From Climacteris rufus (taxonomy: Eukaryota; Chordata; Aves; Passeriformes; Climacteridae), in the NCBI GenBank assembly GCA_013398175.1, contig VZRZ01007869.1, positions 497,924 through 561,923 of the forward strand: a stretch of DNA of 64,000 bases, given 5' to 3'. The translations under genes were made by a program, and so were the position numbers. Below, piece by piece: positions 1-12,400 of this stretch. The notes beneath the pieces are model-generated. The model saw nothing but the letters and a program-made list of their open reading frames with translations, ran no database searches and was not told the DNA's origin. Each line of letters starts with the position of its first letter. Position 1 is the first letter of the stretch.

Positions 1-3000
1 ACCTGGCTGGAGACCTGCAGGCTGATGCCTGGGTCAGGCAGGGCTCTGTATTGCTGCACATCATCCTGCCCTGAGCTGGGAGCTTGAAGGTCCCCCTGGG
101 AGTTTAGGCCACCTTCTTGGGATATTTTGCCAGAGCTCTTGCTGTGTACAGCATGATAGTATCCAGGCACATTTGGTGCCTTCAGCTTCTTCCCACTCTC
201 CTAGATATCTGCCCAAATCTCAGTGCCCATTAAATTCTCTGCTTGCCCAGTCCTTTGCTCTCTACCTCTTTTCACTATCACCAATTTTGCTCCCATTTCT
301 GTCAGATTTGTGTGACAAAGGGAAGGAGACAAGATTTCTGAGCCCCTCAAAGACCCCAGTGATTGATGCTGCAAAAATCATATTAAAAACAAAAATTAAA
401 AAATAAAAAACTTTCCAAATATTGTCCAGCACTAGACCAATATAAGTATATTTTTTCCTATTAAAATTGTTGGGAAAATATCAGCCTTTTATTGGGGCTA
501 TGATGATTTACAGCAACTGATGTTCTGTCGCTTTATGCTCTTCTTATTTTCAGAACAGCGGGGAAAATTTCACTATAATAGAAAAACCCCACAGATGTTG
601 TTATTAATTTCCTATAAGTTTTGGAGACTAGCTGTTGTGTTTGCTTCTCTTTTGCTCTCCCACTCTCTCTCCCAAGAACAATCAGAATAATAGAAAAATA
701 TACAATGTTGTTATGATTACATCTTTTTTTTTTATGCCTTGGTCTAATTTTTCTTACACTTTTGTTTATCTTCTTCTTCTGGAAGAATGAATTCTTCGAG
801 CAAGAATCCTTACAAAGAGAAATTATAGTCATCTTACACCTAATGTATCACTGAAGAAGAAAGAGGATTTATTATCCTTCAAGTATCTTTTCATGAAGAA
901 TTTATCCCAGCAGGTGGACTCAATCTATATGGGGTAGGTAAGCATAAAATATGATCCACAGATTTTAGAGCTGCTGTAAAATAGCCATTTATATTAATAC
1001 CTTTACTAATAAGTGTTTCACTTTGTACTGAAAGAGATTAAATTGAAGTTCCTCTACTTCTTGATGAAGTATACTTTGGCAAATTAGGGTTAAAACTATT
1101 CTGAGGCTGGAAAGGCTTATTTCCTTATACAAAACTTATAAATTAAAAAATATGTATCCCTTTTGTGTTTCACTATCTTCCTCCATTCCTTCATATTTCC
1201 TTTCTATCCTCTTAAATTCTTCCCTTTCCTGGTTTACACACAAACTCTATTAGCTTCACATTTTTTAGATTATTATCTATAAGCAGAAATAGCTTTGCAA
1301 TGTTTGCAATACTGGTCAAGGATAACATTCATACCCTTGACAAGAGACTCTCTCATCTCTAATCTACTTCAATTCCAATTGCTGAGTTATTAAAGCCAGA
1401 GACCCTCTTGTGCTCTGTCAGTACTTTGCTGCTGAAATACCAGCAGTGATGATGGTGCTGCTGCCAGCTTTGGACTTGCACCACACCTGCCTTGGAATCT
1501 TTTGGGAAGGATCAGCAATTTCAGATGAGCATGAAGAGACTCCCTTTGTTTGAACCAGTTAGAGGGAAAATCCTATGTCTTCCAAACATTGTGTCTGCTA
1601 TGAAGGGATAGCTGTTGCAAATATTAAGTGTTCTTCAGCTACCAAAAAAAAAACTTATAAAGAAAATTGAGCTGACTACTTACCTGAGCTGTTAAATAGC
1701 CTTCTCATTGATTTGAAAGTGCCTGACAATAAACATGACCACCTGTGGACAGACACTGACTTTCTCATGTCCAAGCAATACCAGTGTGGGCCCAGAACTG
1801 CCACATGTGGGACAGGGTCAAACCTGTTTTCATAACCAGAAGAGCCATTTCGAGTTCTGCTCTTGCACATGCACTGGAGCAAAGCACAGACTGAGAGGAA
1901 GCCAGAGGGCTGAGATTGGGCCATGGTTGCCTGTGCCACTCTTGCTGCCTGCTCGTAAAGAACAGTGCAAGAGCTCAGACTGTTCAGTATATCTGGGCTG
2001 CTCTATCTTCATAGTTTGCAACTGATCTAAAACAACAGAGACCAGACAATGTAATTTGTTTTCCTGGTGCTCGACTTTCAGTCCCTTCTGGACCCATTCA
2101 TGGTAGCTGGAACAGCAGTGAAAGTGTGATATCACATTATCTCTAGGCATGGAAAAACATTTGTGCCATGGTGTTGTGTGGCATTCTCACCACCCTGTTG
2201 ACCTTTTCAAGTGTAAACAAAGCTCCCTTAGTATTAGCAAAGCAAATGTGATTGCAAAGGCTGTTTTGAGCTTATTGTTTCTGTATTTATTTACTTTTGA
2301 TTTTTGATTTTTAAAAAAAGAGTGTTTTCAGCTGGCCTTAGCACCAGAAAACATTTATTTTTTTATGGAACCTATAATTTGAGTATAATTTGACGTGACA
2401 TAGTCAACTGACCATGCAGTTACTTGGCACCTGCTGAATGCCTCCCCATTAAGCTAAATTTACACTAATAAACAGCAGTCATTACCATTCACTGTCATTA
2501 GCATAAATGAGTTACCTGAGACACCTCCCAATCAACATAAATCTTGATGAGATACATTCCAGCTAAGAGCCAAATTCTTCATTCCCACCATTTTTGCTGC
2601 TTATGGCTTTAAGATCCAGCTGCCCACCAGGCACGCTGCACACTCACATCCCACCTCTCTCATTGTGGATCCTCTGGAGAAGGAAGGATGCAGCCGTGTG
2701 CTGTTGACATATGCTAGCAGCAAACTGCAATGGCTTCTTGGCAACCTCGTCTGTGCTGCCCTGCATGGGAAGCACACTCCACACTCCCATCCCCACCATG
2801 TGCAGGAGAAAATTTGGATGATTTGAAGAACTATTTGAAGACTTCATTTTCCTTTTCCTGTGTTTTTAAACCTGTTCTTATCTTGTAAAGGGGTATTTTG
2901 AGTTAATTTATGTTTCCAAAAATTCTGAAGCATACCTTCTTAGGCTACTATAAGATTTTATTTCATTTATAGATTGTTTTTGTATTACTTTAGGACATGC

Positions 3001-3880
3001 CAGAAGTAGAAATGCATAATATAATTTTTACAGTTCAAAGGTGTTATGCTGTATTCTGTCACAACATGATACAATTGTTAAAATGTTAACATTATTTCAT
3101 GGTTTTTTGGTTTTATCTTACTGTAAGAATAATTAAGTCTAACTACAGCATAGTACAGTTGGAAATGCTGTAATTTGCAGATGAAGATGTGCCTTCATTG
3201 AATGCCAATGACATTGCCTAACAATTTGCTTGTATTTTTTTTAATGTGTTCAGTTTACATTGAAGTTAAATGAAGTTAAATGCTTCAGCACTTTCAGCAA
3301 GAAAATAAGTTAATGTAAAACTTTTATTTCAACACAAAGTGGTGGCATTTTGATATAGGAAATAAATATTTAAATAGGTATTATGTACCAGTTGCCTTAA
3401 ATAACTTTAAAAATAAAATAGAGCAAAATATAATATAAAATAAAGTGACAGAATGTTTCAGCCATCTTCAAGTTAATATTGTATCAGAATTAACAAGGAA
3501 CAACTATGACTTAACAAAGTGACAATAAATTTTAGTGGGTTTTTTTCCATATCACGAAGTACTGTGAGAGGAAAAAAAAAATTTAAAACATGGACTTACA
3601 TGCAAAACTTTGTTGAAAGTGACACAGCATACTCAAAAACACATATGTTTTCCAAACACTTTTTCTTCCAATCAAAGTTTTACAGACACCTCCAAAAATT
3701 TTCCCGTACATCCTGATCTGGATAGCTCACATGGAGATAGAGTGAGTCTTTTTAGTCTTACTCCCAGTGGTACAGGCCCACAGCTCCTTCTGCCTAGGTG
3801 ATAGTGTTGGAGTCTGTGCTATCACCTTCAGCAACTCAATGAACTGATTTGAGATGAAAACACTCATTTTTCAATCACAT
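1..3880. other. Unique AT-rich non-coding stretch
   Basis: No gene, LTR or CR1 is recognisable here. Reading frames are all around 100 codons or shorter, overlap on both strands and carry no motif I recognise. The part near 2370-2560 is dense in TAAT and ATTA words and could be conserved non-coding DNA, but that cannot be tested from one sequence. Confidence 0.5.
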
Positions 3881-3905
3881 GCAGCTGGGGAGATGGTTCA
3901 CTGAG

Positions 3906-3953
3906 TAAAGGCACTTATGCCGGAATGCTCTCGAGGTAGCGACAGTGCCTTTA
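3906..3953. repeat. Short inverted repeat, 10-bp arms
   Basis: TAAAGGCACT at 3906-3915 is the exact reverse complement of AGTGCCTTTA at 3944-3953, with a 28-nt loop. A few more inner pairs can form after a two-base mismatch. The sequence just before it (near 3885-3905) faintly recalls a tRNA-type A-box, so it could be part of an old SINE, but no B-box follows. The role is unknown. Confidence 0.5.
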
Positions 3954-4059
3954 TGTGAGCGGAATCCCTGCCAGGATGAGTTGCAGTGGTTTCATAACTC
4001 TCCCAAAGGACAGAGTTCTAGCTACCACAGATAACCTGTTTCTGCTGGCTCCTCTAGGA

Positions 4060-4450
4060 CGAGAGTTTCCCCAGGCATGGTGTAGTAGCACTGATGAGAA
4101 TAAAAGACTAGACAGAGGGCTCTTCCCTGGGATAACAGCCGTTTATGGTGAGTCCAGTGTTGCGTTATGAGGGTCCACAGATATCCAGGTGGCTGGAGTA
4201 ACCCAGAAGAAAGAGCAAGGAGGAAGCCCTGCAGGGCTCTTTTAAAGGAAGATGGGACCAGGAAACACCCAATGGGAAACTGCATCGTTCAAAGTGACCA
4301 GTGGAGGGGAACTTTCCAGGGCATAGCCATATATGGCATCTGAGATATGGGTACAGGTAACACAAGGGAAATATGAGATTTTACCACAGCTCAGGCAGAG
4401 GGTTCAGATTGGAGGAAGAAGGCTGAGGGCTTTGCCTTGGCTTTCTTCCC
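4060..4450 (-). mobile_element. Possible solo-LTR fragment, antisense
   Basis: This stretch resembles an avian retroviral LTR read from the minus strand. In that direction there is a TTTAAAAG TATA-like box near 4237-4244, followed about 95 bp later by CATAAA, a weak poly(A)-signal variant, near 4146. That order and spacing is what a U3-R-U5 unit would give. I could not define TG/CA ends or a target duplication, so the limits are approximate. It could also be internal sequence of a decayed provirus or unrelated unique DNA. The assignment rests on general resemblance only. Confidence 0.33.
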
Positions 4451-4635
4451 GCTAAAACCTGAAGCTCAAACGCAGCAGCTTCTGCCAAGTGTGCTGCTAC
4501 AACTGAGGAGGGAGAAAGCAGCTGGAGTCAAACATATAAATTGGTCATGCTAGTGCAGGAGGGGGTTTGCTGGGTTACAATGACACTGTGACAAGAACTA
4601 AGCATGTGGGCTCTGTTCCCAGGAGAAATCCTTGT

Positions 4636-5795
4636 AAAGAGTCATTGAATCGTTTGCACTGGAAAAACCTGTCAAACCTGTCATCTAGTCCAACCCCCTT
4701 GATATGGGCTGGGACACCTTTCACTAGATCAAGTTTCTCAAAGTTCCACAAATTCTCTAGGCAATCTGTTTCAGTGTGTCACCATCCTCATTGGAAAAAA
4801 ATTCTTCCTTATATCCAGTCTAAATCTACTCTCTTTCAGTTTAAAACCATTGTGCCTTGTGCCTTGCAGGCACTGGTACAAAGTCACTCTCCATCAATCT
4901 TGTAAGCCCTCTTTAAACCTTGAAAGGTTACAATAAGTTCTCCAGAGAGTCTTCTTTTCACCAGACGTAACAACCTCAGTCTCTCAGCCTTTTCTTCACA
5001 GACAAGGTGTTCCAGCCTTCTGACAGTTTTGATGGTCCTCCTTTGGACCTGCTCTAACAGGTCCATGTCTTTTACTGGGGACCCTGGAGTGGTCCAGTGG
5101 TACTCCAGGTGGGCTATTCCATGACTGTAGGATTGAAGTAGAAGGGCAGAGTTCCCTTCCTCGACCTGCTGGCCAAACTGCTTTTGATGCAACCAGGACA
5201 CAGTTGGCTTTCTGTCCTGTGACTGAACATTGCTGGCTCATTTCTGCATCCCCAAATCCTTCTCCACAGCTCTGCTCTCAAACCATTCATTGCCTGGACT
5301 GTGCTGATACTGGGAATTGCCCTGACCCAAGTGCAGCACCTTGCACATGGCCTTGTTGAACTTGATGAGTTTCATTCTCATGGGCCCACTTCTCAGGCCT
5401 GTCAAGGTTGGTTTGGATGGCAACCCATCCCCCAACCAAATCAGCTGCACTACAAAGCTTGGTGTCATCCATAAACTCGCTGAGTGTGCACTCAATCCCA
5501 CTGTCCACATCATTGATGAAGGTGTTAAATACTATTTGCCTCAATATGAACCATTGAAGGACACCATCTCTTACTGTTTTCTATTTGGACATTAAGCTAT
5601 TGACTGTAGCATTTTGGATTTGACCATTCAGCTGATTCCTTATCCAACTACTCATCCATGAAATCTCCATCTCTGCAAAGGTAAGAATTTAGAGGTAAGA
5701 ATGTTGTGGGGGACCATATCAAAGGCCCTGCAGAAGTCCAAGTAGATGACATCAGTAGCCCTTCCCTTGTCTGCTGATGCAGTCACTCCATTCCT
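4636..5795 (-). mobile_element. CR1 LINE, 5'-truncated, decayed RT and 3' UTR
   Basis: A chicken-repeat-1 non-LTR retrotransposon fragment on the minus strand. Scattered frames give typical CR1 reverse-transcriptase pieces in the right order. KGRATDVIYLDFCRAFD is encoded near 5765-5715, FINDVDSGIECTLSEFMDDTKL-like sequence near 5520-5455, a KCRVLHLG-type remnant near 5330, and DMDLLEQVQRRTIKTVRRLEH near 5080-5010. The catalytic motif usually seen in CR1 as FADD reads FMDD (about 5475-5464). The 3' UTR runs from about 4880 down to 4636. The endonuclease domain and the start of the RT are missing, the usual result of 5' truncation. Frameshifts and stops show it is dead. The high divergence from CR1 sequences as I know them suggests an old copy. 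Confidence 0.93.
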
Positions 5796-6261
5796 ATGCA
5801 AAGCAGGGGAAGAACAAACTCCAAAACTGCCCAAGTTTTTCATCTTTGTCAATATTTGGATTTTCAAAGTTGTGGGAGATTTTTTAATCTTGAGTCTGAG
5901 GAAATTTTTTCCATCTATCCAAGAATTCCCATGGGCTGGCCAGAGGCGTAGTTGTCAGGTATTTACTAAGAAAGTACAACACCTCTCAGAAACACTGAAC
6001 GTAATGATGTGGCACAGGCACGTTTCATTCCCAAGAGGCACATTTTGTTCCCAAGAAATCTTTGATGTAAATATGGAGGCCTTAGCATATGCATGTTTCT
6101 AGCAGCAGTCATCATGTTTTTGCCAGATTACCAAGCAGGTTGAAATGACAGACTAAGCCTCTTCTCCAATGACCCAAATAGCACACAGGACCATAATAAT
6201 CATACAGCTAAACACAGTCACCCCTTGTATACACAAATTTAAATCCTTTCAGTATTAACAA

Positions 6262-6460
6262 TACTACCTGGCTCCTAGGACAGCACATTTAATCAGATTT
6301 CTGAATGCTTTGCAAAGCATATCCATCTCACAGCTTTTTGATGGTGAAACAATGGTATCACAAGGCAAAATGACTTGTCCCAATTCACCCTCAAGGCCAG
6401 CAGCAGAGCTGGGAACAACAATTCAAGTCTTTCTTCTGCTAAATTTCCCACCTTCTCAAA
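6262..6460 (+). mobile_element. MIR SINE, degraded
   Basis: The order of features follows the MIR core and tail. There is a GCTTTGCAAAG word near 6307, then CATCTCACAGC, GGTGAAACAATGG, a CAAAATGACTTGTCCCAA block and AGCAGAGCTGGGAACAAC. These match the MIR phrases for the 'fraction of genes' hallmark blocks: gaaactgaggca, gacttgcccaaggtcaca and gcagagctgggaa. The copy is very diverged, as expected for a SINE that stopped moving before birds arose. The limits are approximate. Confidence 0.6.
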
Positions 6461-9400
6461 TAAACCAAATTACCTCATTGCCATTTGTGATGAATAACCC
6501 ATTTATTGTATACAATGAATGGAGCATTACAGCAACACAAATCTGTCGTTTTCATCTGTAGTGGATTCCTCTTGGGCTGTCATGAAGTGTCTCTTTTTTT
6601 TTTTTACCCAGATGCATACCCAGGGTTAAAATTCTTTGTATGCAGATGTTTATTTTTAGGTATCATCTGTATTAGTTGCTAGTGAATGCTTAACTTTCAC
6701 AGAGGGTCAGAAAAGGTCATCACTATATTAAACCTTTGTATAAATTAACAACTCTGTCTTGGTTTCTTATTTAAAGAGAATAATATATTGCACAAAAAAA
6801 AAACCCTCTGAAAGTGTCCTATTGCAAAAAGAGATGACAAATCTGTTTTTATTGAAGCCTGCAGCATGCCATTAAAATTTGTGGTTTTTTAATATGCTGA
6901 ATGACATACACCCATAGACATATCAGATAGTTTACACAGTATGTAATGGGAGCAATAACGATGTTACATCCTCAGAAAAAGAAAGCTTTGTTAAAGCAAA
7001 GTTAAGTTCATGCATACATCACAATTAAACGAAAGAGCAAACCTGGCTCTGGTTCTGAAAAGAAAACACTGACATATATGGAAACTCCCAGTTAATGTTC
7101 AATTTAAATTTTATAATTTGAAGCTCATGGCATTCATTCTTTAGGTTCTGCAATCAATGAGTATCACTTCCTACCTGACATCGATCTCCACCAGCCGTTC
7201 ATCTCACCACAGACAGAGGTCATATCTTGACTTGGCAAATCTAGAGAATCACAATCACACATTAACTTGATTCCTAGTAACTGCCTGCTTGTTTTGTGTT
7301 ACCTGATATTCCTAGAATCCCACCAAGAGGATGTCTTGAACTGCTGGGGGCATGGAAAACCATTTTGTTAGCAAATCCTCTTCCAACATGTTTGGAGAAG
7401 GACTTTCCAACTTTCTTTGGAAAAGAAATGGAAATGCCATTTGTGAAATCAGGTTCATTGGGGACCCACAGGTCCTGGGTCTCTTCTTCTATAAAGGGAC
7501 CCTTTGGGATCCTGTACTGACCTGGAGCTTTCTACCCTCTCCACTTCTATATATGTATGTTGGGCTTTCTACACCATTTTGGATCTTGAGTCCAAAGGTT
7601 TCAGGTTTCCAAATTACCTGCTCAGATATCTGTGCACACTGTAGCTGCATGCACTGACATTCTGAAGGATAAAAAGTGAATTATCAGTAGGAGCTTAAGT
7701 CACAACAGCAACTTAAATATGAACATGCTTTTGTGGCACTTGTGTGATGTGAAGCGGGAGAGAATCTGGTTCTGGGTTCTGAATGATGGTTATCTGGAGT
7801 AAGTGGGAAAAAAATCATGCTGGTTGAGGATTAGGCAATCCCTGAAGTTCAGAGTCTTTATAGTTGCAGGTTTAATACTGTTGTGCTTGTTCAGGGCATT
7901 GCTTTTGAAGAGGTTTGAATGATTAACAAGTTCAGCTTATGAGACGTTTGGCTGAGCAGCGCTATGTCAGCTTGGAAGGAGCAGGGACAAAGGTACAGAA
8001 AGTCAAACCAAGGAGACTTGTTTGGTGTAGGGTGTCATTTGCATTAGAGTTACTCAGATAGAAGGAACTTCTGGAATTATATCCAGTTCTATTCTAGTCC
8101 CTCCAATCTCCCCACTCAGAAGTGTTTTGTACTGCTGCAGCTGTCTGCTTTTCAGAGTAATCAGACAATTTTGGACACAGTTGGACAAAGTCTGGTTTAT
8201 GTTTCTGTACTAGAGTGCATGAAATGTATATGACTTAGAAGAAAGCATGTTGTTCAGAGTTCCCTTTAAGGAAGGGGGGAAGAACAGTAAACCTTGTCAG
8301 TGCTAAGGATTTTAAAACACTTAGATTAACTGACAAAAAGAATTCATTTTTAAATGTTGCCTTTTGTGAAACCTCCAGTTTTTCTTCAAGCTGTGTCAAG
8401 TGGCGTAATAAAGTTGCCTCAGACATGAGAGGTTGTAGCAATTTCCCCCAGCTTTTCTTTTCCTTTCTATAGCAGCCCTGCACACCGTTAGTTGTGCTCA
8501 TTTTGTAGCAAAGCTTCTTGCAGTGGGAGGGAGATTGTGGGAGAGCACTTGTGGAACGAGAAAATTAAAATAACAATGGAGTCATGTTGTGAGGTGCAAC
8601 CTTCTGTCACTGACTCAGCACGTTCTTGTACATGTGGGTGATGGTCCGCATGACTTGTACTGAGCTAGCTGACTCAATCAAAGACTTTGAAATAAAATCA
8701 TACTACCTAATGTGGGGTTTCAAGGGTTATTAAAAGTGTCAACAAAAATCTTGGGCACATTGGGCTTGAAAAGGAAGGAAATAAATGTAGAGACAAGATG
8801 TGAAAGAGGGATTCAAGAGAGAATTGTAGAATAAATATTAATGCTGTTTAATATTTCTAATTTTAAAAATATCCTAGACAAAACCAGTTAGAACTCAAAA
8901 TTTTAGCATGGCTCAATGTGTGAAAATTTTTACCAAGGATTAAGTTCTTCAATTGCCATAGACTTTAGCAGACATTAAGAGGCAATGGCTATCTTTCCTC
9001 CATACCAATTAACAGCAGAAAAGTCAGGGGGACATCTGGGATGCTGGGGCAGTCAAGAGGGAACATGGTATTAACAAAAGACAATTATCAAGTACATGGT
9101 ATAAGAAAAACCCTCCATCAGTTTGAAAACATGGTGAAGCAAAGCAGCAGGAGATTATTGGTTTTGGGACAGTCTTCTTATCCTGCCTCCCTCAGCATCC
9201 TGATTTTCTCTTTGCCTCTCTCAGTCCTTCTATTAGAGTGCTATGCTAATCTGACCTTAGCAGGATGCACAAAGAGAGGCAAGGAAGGGAGTTTACCCTG
9301 TTCTGTGAAACCCGACATCCATCTGTCCTCTGTAGTCTAGAGAAACCCACAGTACAGTGCGCTGCAACAAACCTAAACTGGATTGGGAAAAAGGTGAAAC

Positions 9401-11294
9401 ACTTCCCAAGTGTTCCAAAATTAGTGTGGGTTGGCACGGTCATACCTTGTAGTACTGGAGAGTGGTGCTCACCCACCATCCCATATGGGCCTATTTGATG
9501 TTATGGGAAGGTGGGCAGAAGGCAGGAGGAGGAAGCTGCAGAAATAGCTGCAAACTTTCCATCAGTTTTGTTTCTCTGCAGCTGTGGCTGTGGTGAATAG
9601 AAGGCTGGGCCACAGCTGGGGGTATGCAGAGAACTGGGCAATTCAGCTCTACTAAGTGCTGTCACACTGAGACCTGTCCTTCACCTGCCTTTGTTAGCAG
9701 CTCACCTCCTCACTGCCATGCAAGATAACACCAAATCCTGCTGTGACAATGCACACTGGGGGTGAGGACTGAAATCCTGCAGCATTGCATAGGGCATTGT
9801 TAGCCAGAAAATAATTTTTTTTAATTGCATCTGACTTCCTAAAACTTCCTTGCTTGCCTTGAAACAGTTGTCTATAGAAGCATGCACAGTACATACACGC
9901 CTGTCTCCTTGTTCAGAGAGGATATGTTCAGGATGTGGGATGTGTGGGAAAGGGGAAGGAAAACATCAGTATGAATTTATCAGCATGAGCTTAAAGGCAA
10001 AAAATTTGGATTAAATATAAAAATTATTAATGTAAGGGAGGATGTACCTTTCTCCAAACTTAGACTATTGTTAGCTGCACTTAGACTCAGTTCTTAGTTT
10101 GGCTAGGACATCTGAAAATACAGAAAGATAGAGAGGTGTGTACTGAGTTCTATTGTAAGGTTTGCATTGCAGCTACCAGGATTAGAAGTTTCTTCTTCCC
10201 TTTTTTTTTTTTTAATTTTCTTTTGGTAAGGAAAAGAGAAACACTGTGAAAATTTCCAGACTTCTAAGGAAGTGCAGCTAGTAGAATACAGTTATCAGCA
10301 GATTGCATGCTTTGATTTGGTCTGAATAAGTTAGGTGCATGAAAAAAATTGTGATTTACAGATTTCTCTGCAGTTTGCCTCTTTTATAAGGTTGACTCAT
10401 GCACAGCAGATTAGATTGGTTTGGAATAATCACTCTGGAAAGTACAAGTTGCATCTCTAAATTGTCTTCTTTTGAATCTACACTGTACAATGCACAAGTT
10501 GGAACTGAACTAGCTGTTCATTCTGAGTAAATCATTCTTGATTAGATGTATCCTTTAGTTCTATGGATTAGTGACCCAACGAATGTCATTTCTCTTCATA
10601 CTATTTTTTCTTAAGCTTCCCTTTTTTTGCAAATGTATTTCAATCTTGATTTTGCTTCACTGAGAAGATTGCTGTGAGGAAACATTTGATATCTATAACT
10701 CTAAATTCTAAATTGGGCTGTCAGAGGTTCAGGATATTGTTTTATTCTCTGAATGTAAAACAGCACATTTAAAGCTGACCTAGTATTCTGTAACATTCAT
10801 ACCCTTTCCTCTTCTGCTTCCCTGTATGAAATGGATTACCACATACATGTACTGCAGACTTTAATACTTTAGACCACATCCCATGGTCCTTACAGCCATT
10901 CCCTGGCTTCCATCCATATCTGGAATCTTTCCCTCTGTGTTGAGTGGCCAAACAATTGCATTTGTTTTACCTGGTTTTATTTTCCCTGTTTTTCTGCTTC
11001 CTCACAGCTGAATGGCTGATTCTTAGACAGATACACCAGGAACTATAAACAGGGACCTCCAGGACTAAATGAACTGGTTTAGCACATAGCTGAGAGCTCA
11101 GACCTTGACAGTTCCCATCCTCTACAGATCTCAACAGGGCTTTCAATTCACGAGAGAGTTTTATTCTCTCTCATCCCACTTTTAATATCATTATTCTTAG
11201 CGATATCTTCATTAGCTCTGAAAATACATGTGGTCTGTTTCTATTAACAGGAGCCTTCCACCACAGGTGCCTTCCACCGCATCTTCCCTTGCAT
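6461..11294. other. Unique non-coding stretch
   Basis: No recognisable gene or repeat apart from short T and A runs (for example 10201-10213). 6650-6950 and 8550-8760 are rich in homeodomain-like AT words and look unique, but nothing in the sequence proves function. Confidence 0.5.
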
Positions 11295-11479
11295 ATTTGT
11301 GTGGTGAATTGACCCTGGGTGGATGCCAGGTACCTACCAAAGCAAGTCAGTCAGCTGGAAAGCTACTTCTTCAGTTGGATAGGGAAGAGAAAATATAAGG
11401 AAATGCTCATGGTCAAGATAAGGACAGGGAGAGATCATTCACCAGTTACTGTCACAGGCAAAGCAGTCTCAACTCAGGG

Positions 11480-11794
11480 TGTTGCCCTGATTTTTGCAGT
11501 CCTGGATGTTTTCATTTTCTGTAGCTAGTTTCTCACAGTTTTCTCTGTAAACATGGCCATGTTATTGTAACTGTATCTTATCATTCACATTCCTTTCTCA
11601 TGGACACAGAACTTTGATGGACATTTCCTTTGACCACTGTAATTGAGGGAGGAAGAACTGATTTCCTCCGATGAATAGTGCTTTCCAAATGTATATAGAA
11701 AATAAAGAAGGCGGGTCTTGCCCCCCTTCCTTCCTTCTCTCTAATCCTGGTAACAGGTGTCTCTGGCTCTTCCTTTTGTGTCGTTACTACGACA
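11480..11794 (+). mobile_element. Nested 315-bp solo LTR, ERVK-like
   Basis: A complete small LTR inside the older LTR. It begins TGTTGCCCTG and ends TACTACGACA, so its ends are TG...CA with short inverted repeats (TGTTG/CGACA). TCAGGG occurs immediately before it (11474-11479) and again immediately after it (11795-11800), a 6-bp target duplication. Six base pairs is the size made by alpharetroviral and many ERVK-type integrases. Removing the insert restores a continuous match to the host LTR. A TATATAG box at 11692-11698 and AATAAA at 11701-11706 are followed by about 88 bp of R-U5. This layout gives plus orientation. Family assignment beyond 'ERVK-like' is inference. Confidence 0.88.
11692..11706 (+). 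promoter_or_regulatory. TATA box and poly(A) signal of the nested LTR
   Basis: TATATAG at 11692-11698 and AATAAA at 11701-11706 lie almost back to back, about 90 bp before the LTR end. Compact retroviral LTRs place these two signals close together at the U3/R junction. Confidence 0.6.
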
Positions 11795-12019
11795 TCAGGG
11801 AAATAATTTTGATGTATCACCAATCAAATCTGGGTAGGGCAATGAGAAAACCAAATCTTAAAAGCACCTTATTCCCACCCCTCCCTTCCTCCTGTGCTTA
11901 ACTTCACTGCCAAATCCACTACCTCCTCCCTACCAGTGGCTCAGGGGAATGAGAAATGGGGCTGTGGTCAGTTCATCACATGCTGTCTGTGCTGCTCTTT
12001 CCTCCTCAGAGGGAGAACC

Positions 12020-12400
12020 CTGCTCCAGCATGGGACCCCTCCCACAAGAGGCAATCCTCCACAAATTGGCATGGATCCCTTTCACAGGGTGCAGTCCTTC
12101 AGCAACAGGCTGCTCCAGTGTGGGTCCCCACGGGGTCACAAGTCCAGTCAGCAAACCTGTTCTAGAGTGGGGTCTTCTCTGTCCAGGGCCATAGGTCCTG
12201 CCAGAACCCTGCTCCAGTGTGGGCTTCCCATGGAGTCACAGCATCCTTTCAGATATCTGCCTGTTCTGACATGGGGACCTGCACAGGCTGCAGGTGGATC
12301 TCTGGATCCCCATGGACCTCCATGGGCTGCAGGGGCACAGCTGCCTCACCATGGGCTGCACCACAGGCTGCAGGAGAATCTCAGTTCTGGTGCCTGGAGC
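12020..12400. repeat. Degenerate minisatellite inside the older LTR
   Basis: A unit of the form 'ctgctccagtgtggg(t)c..cccacgggg' recurs near 12020, 12110, 12160, 12210 and 12270 with substitutions and variable spacing. Later 'catgggctgcag' recurs at about 12320, 12350 and 12365. The units account for the unusually long open frames on both strands. Confidence 0.7.
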
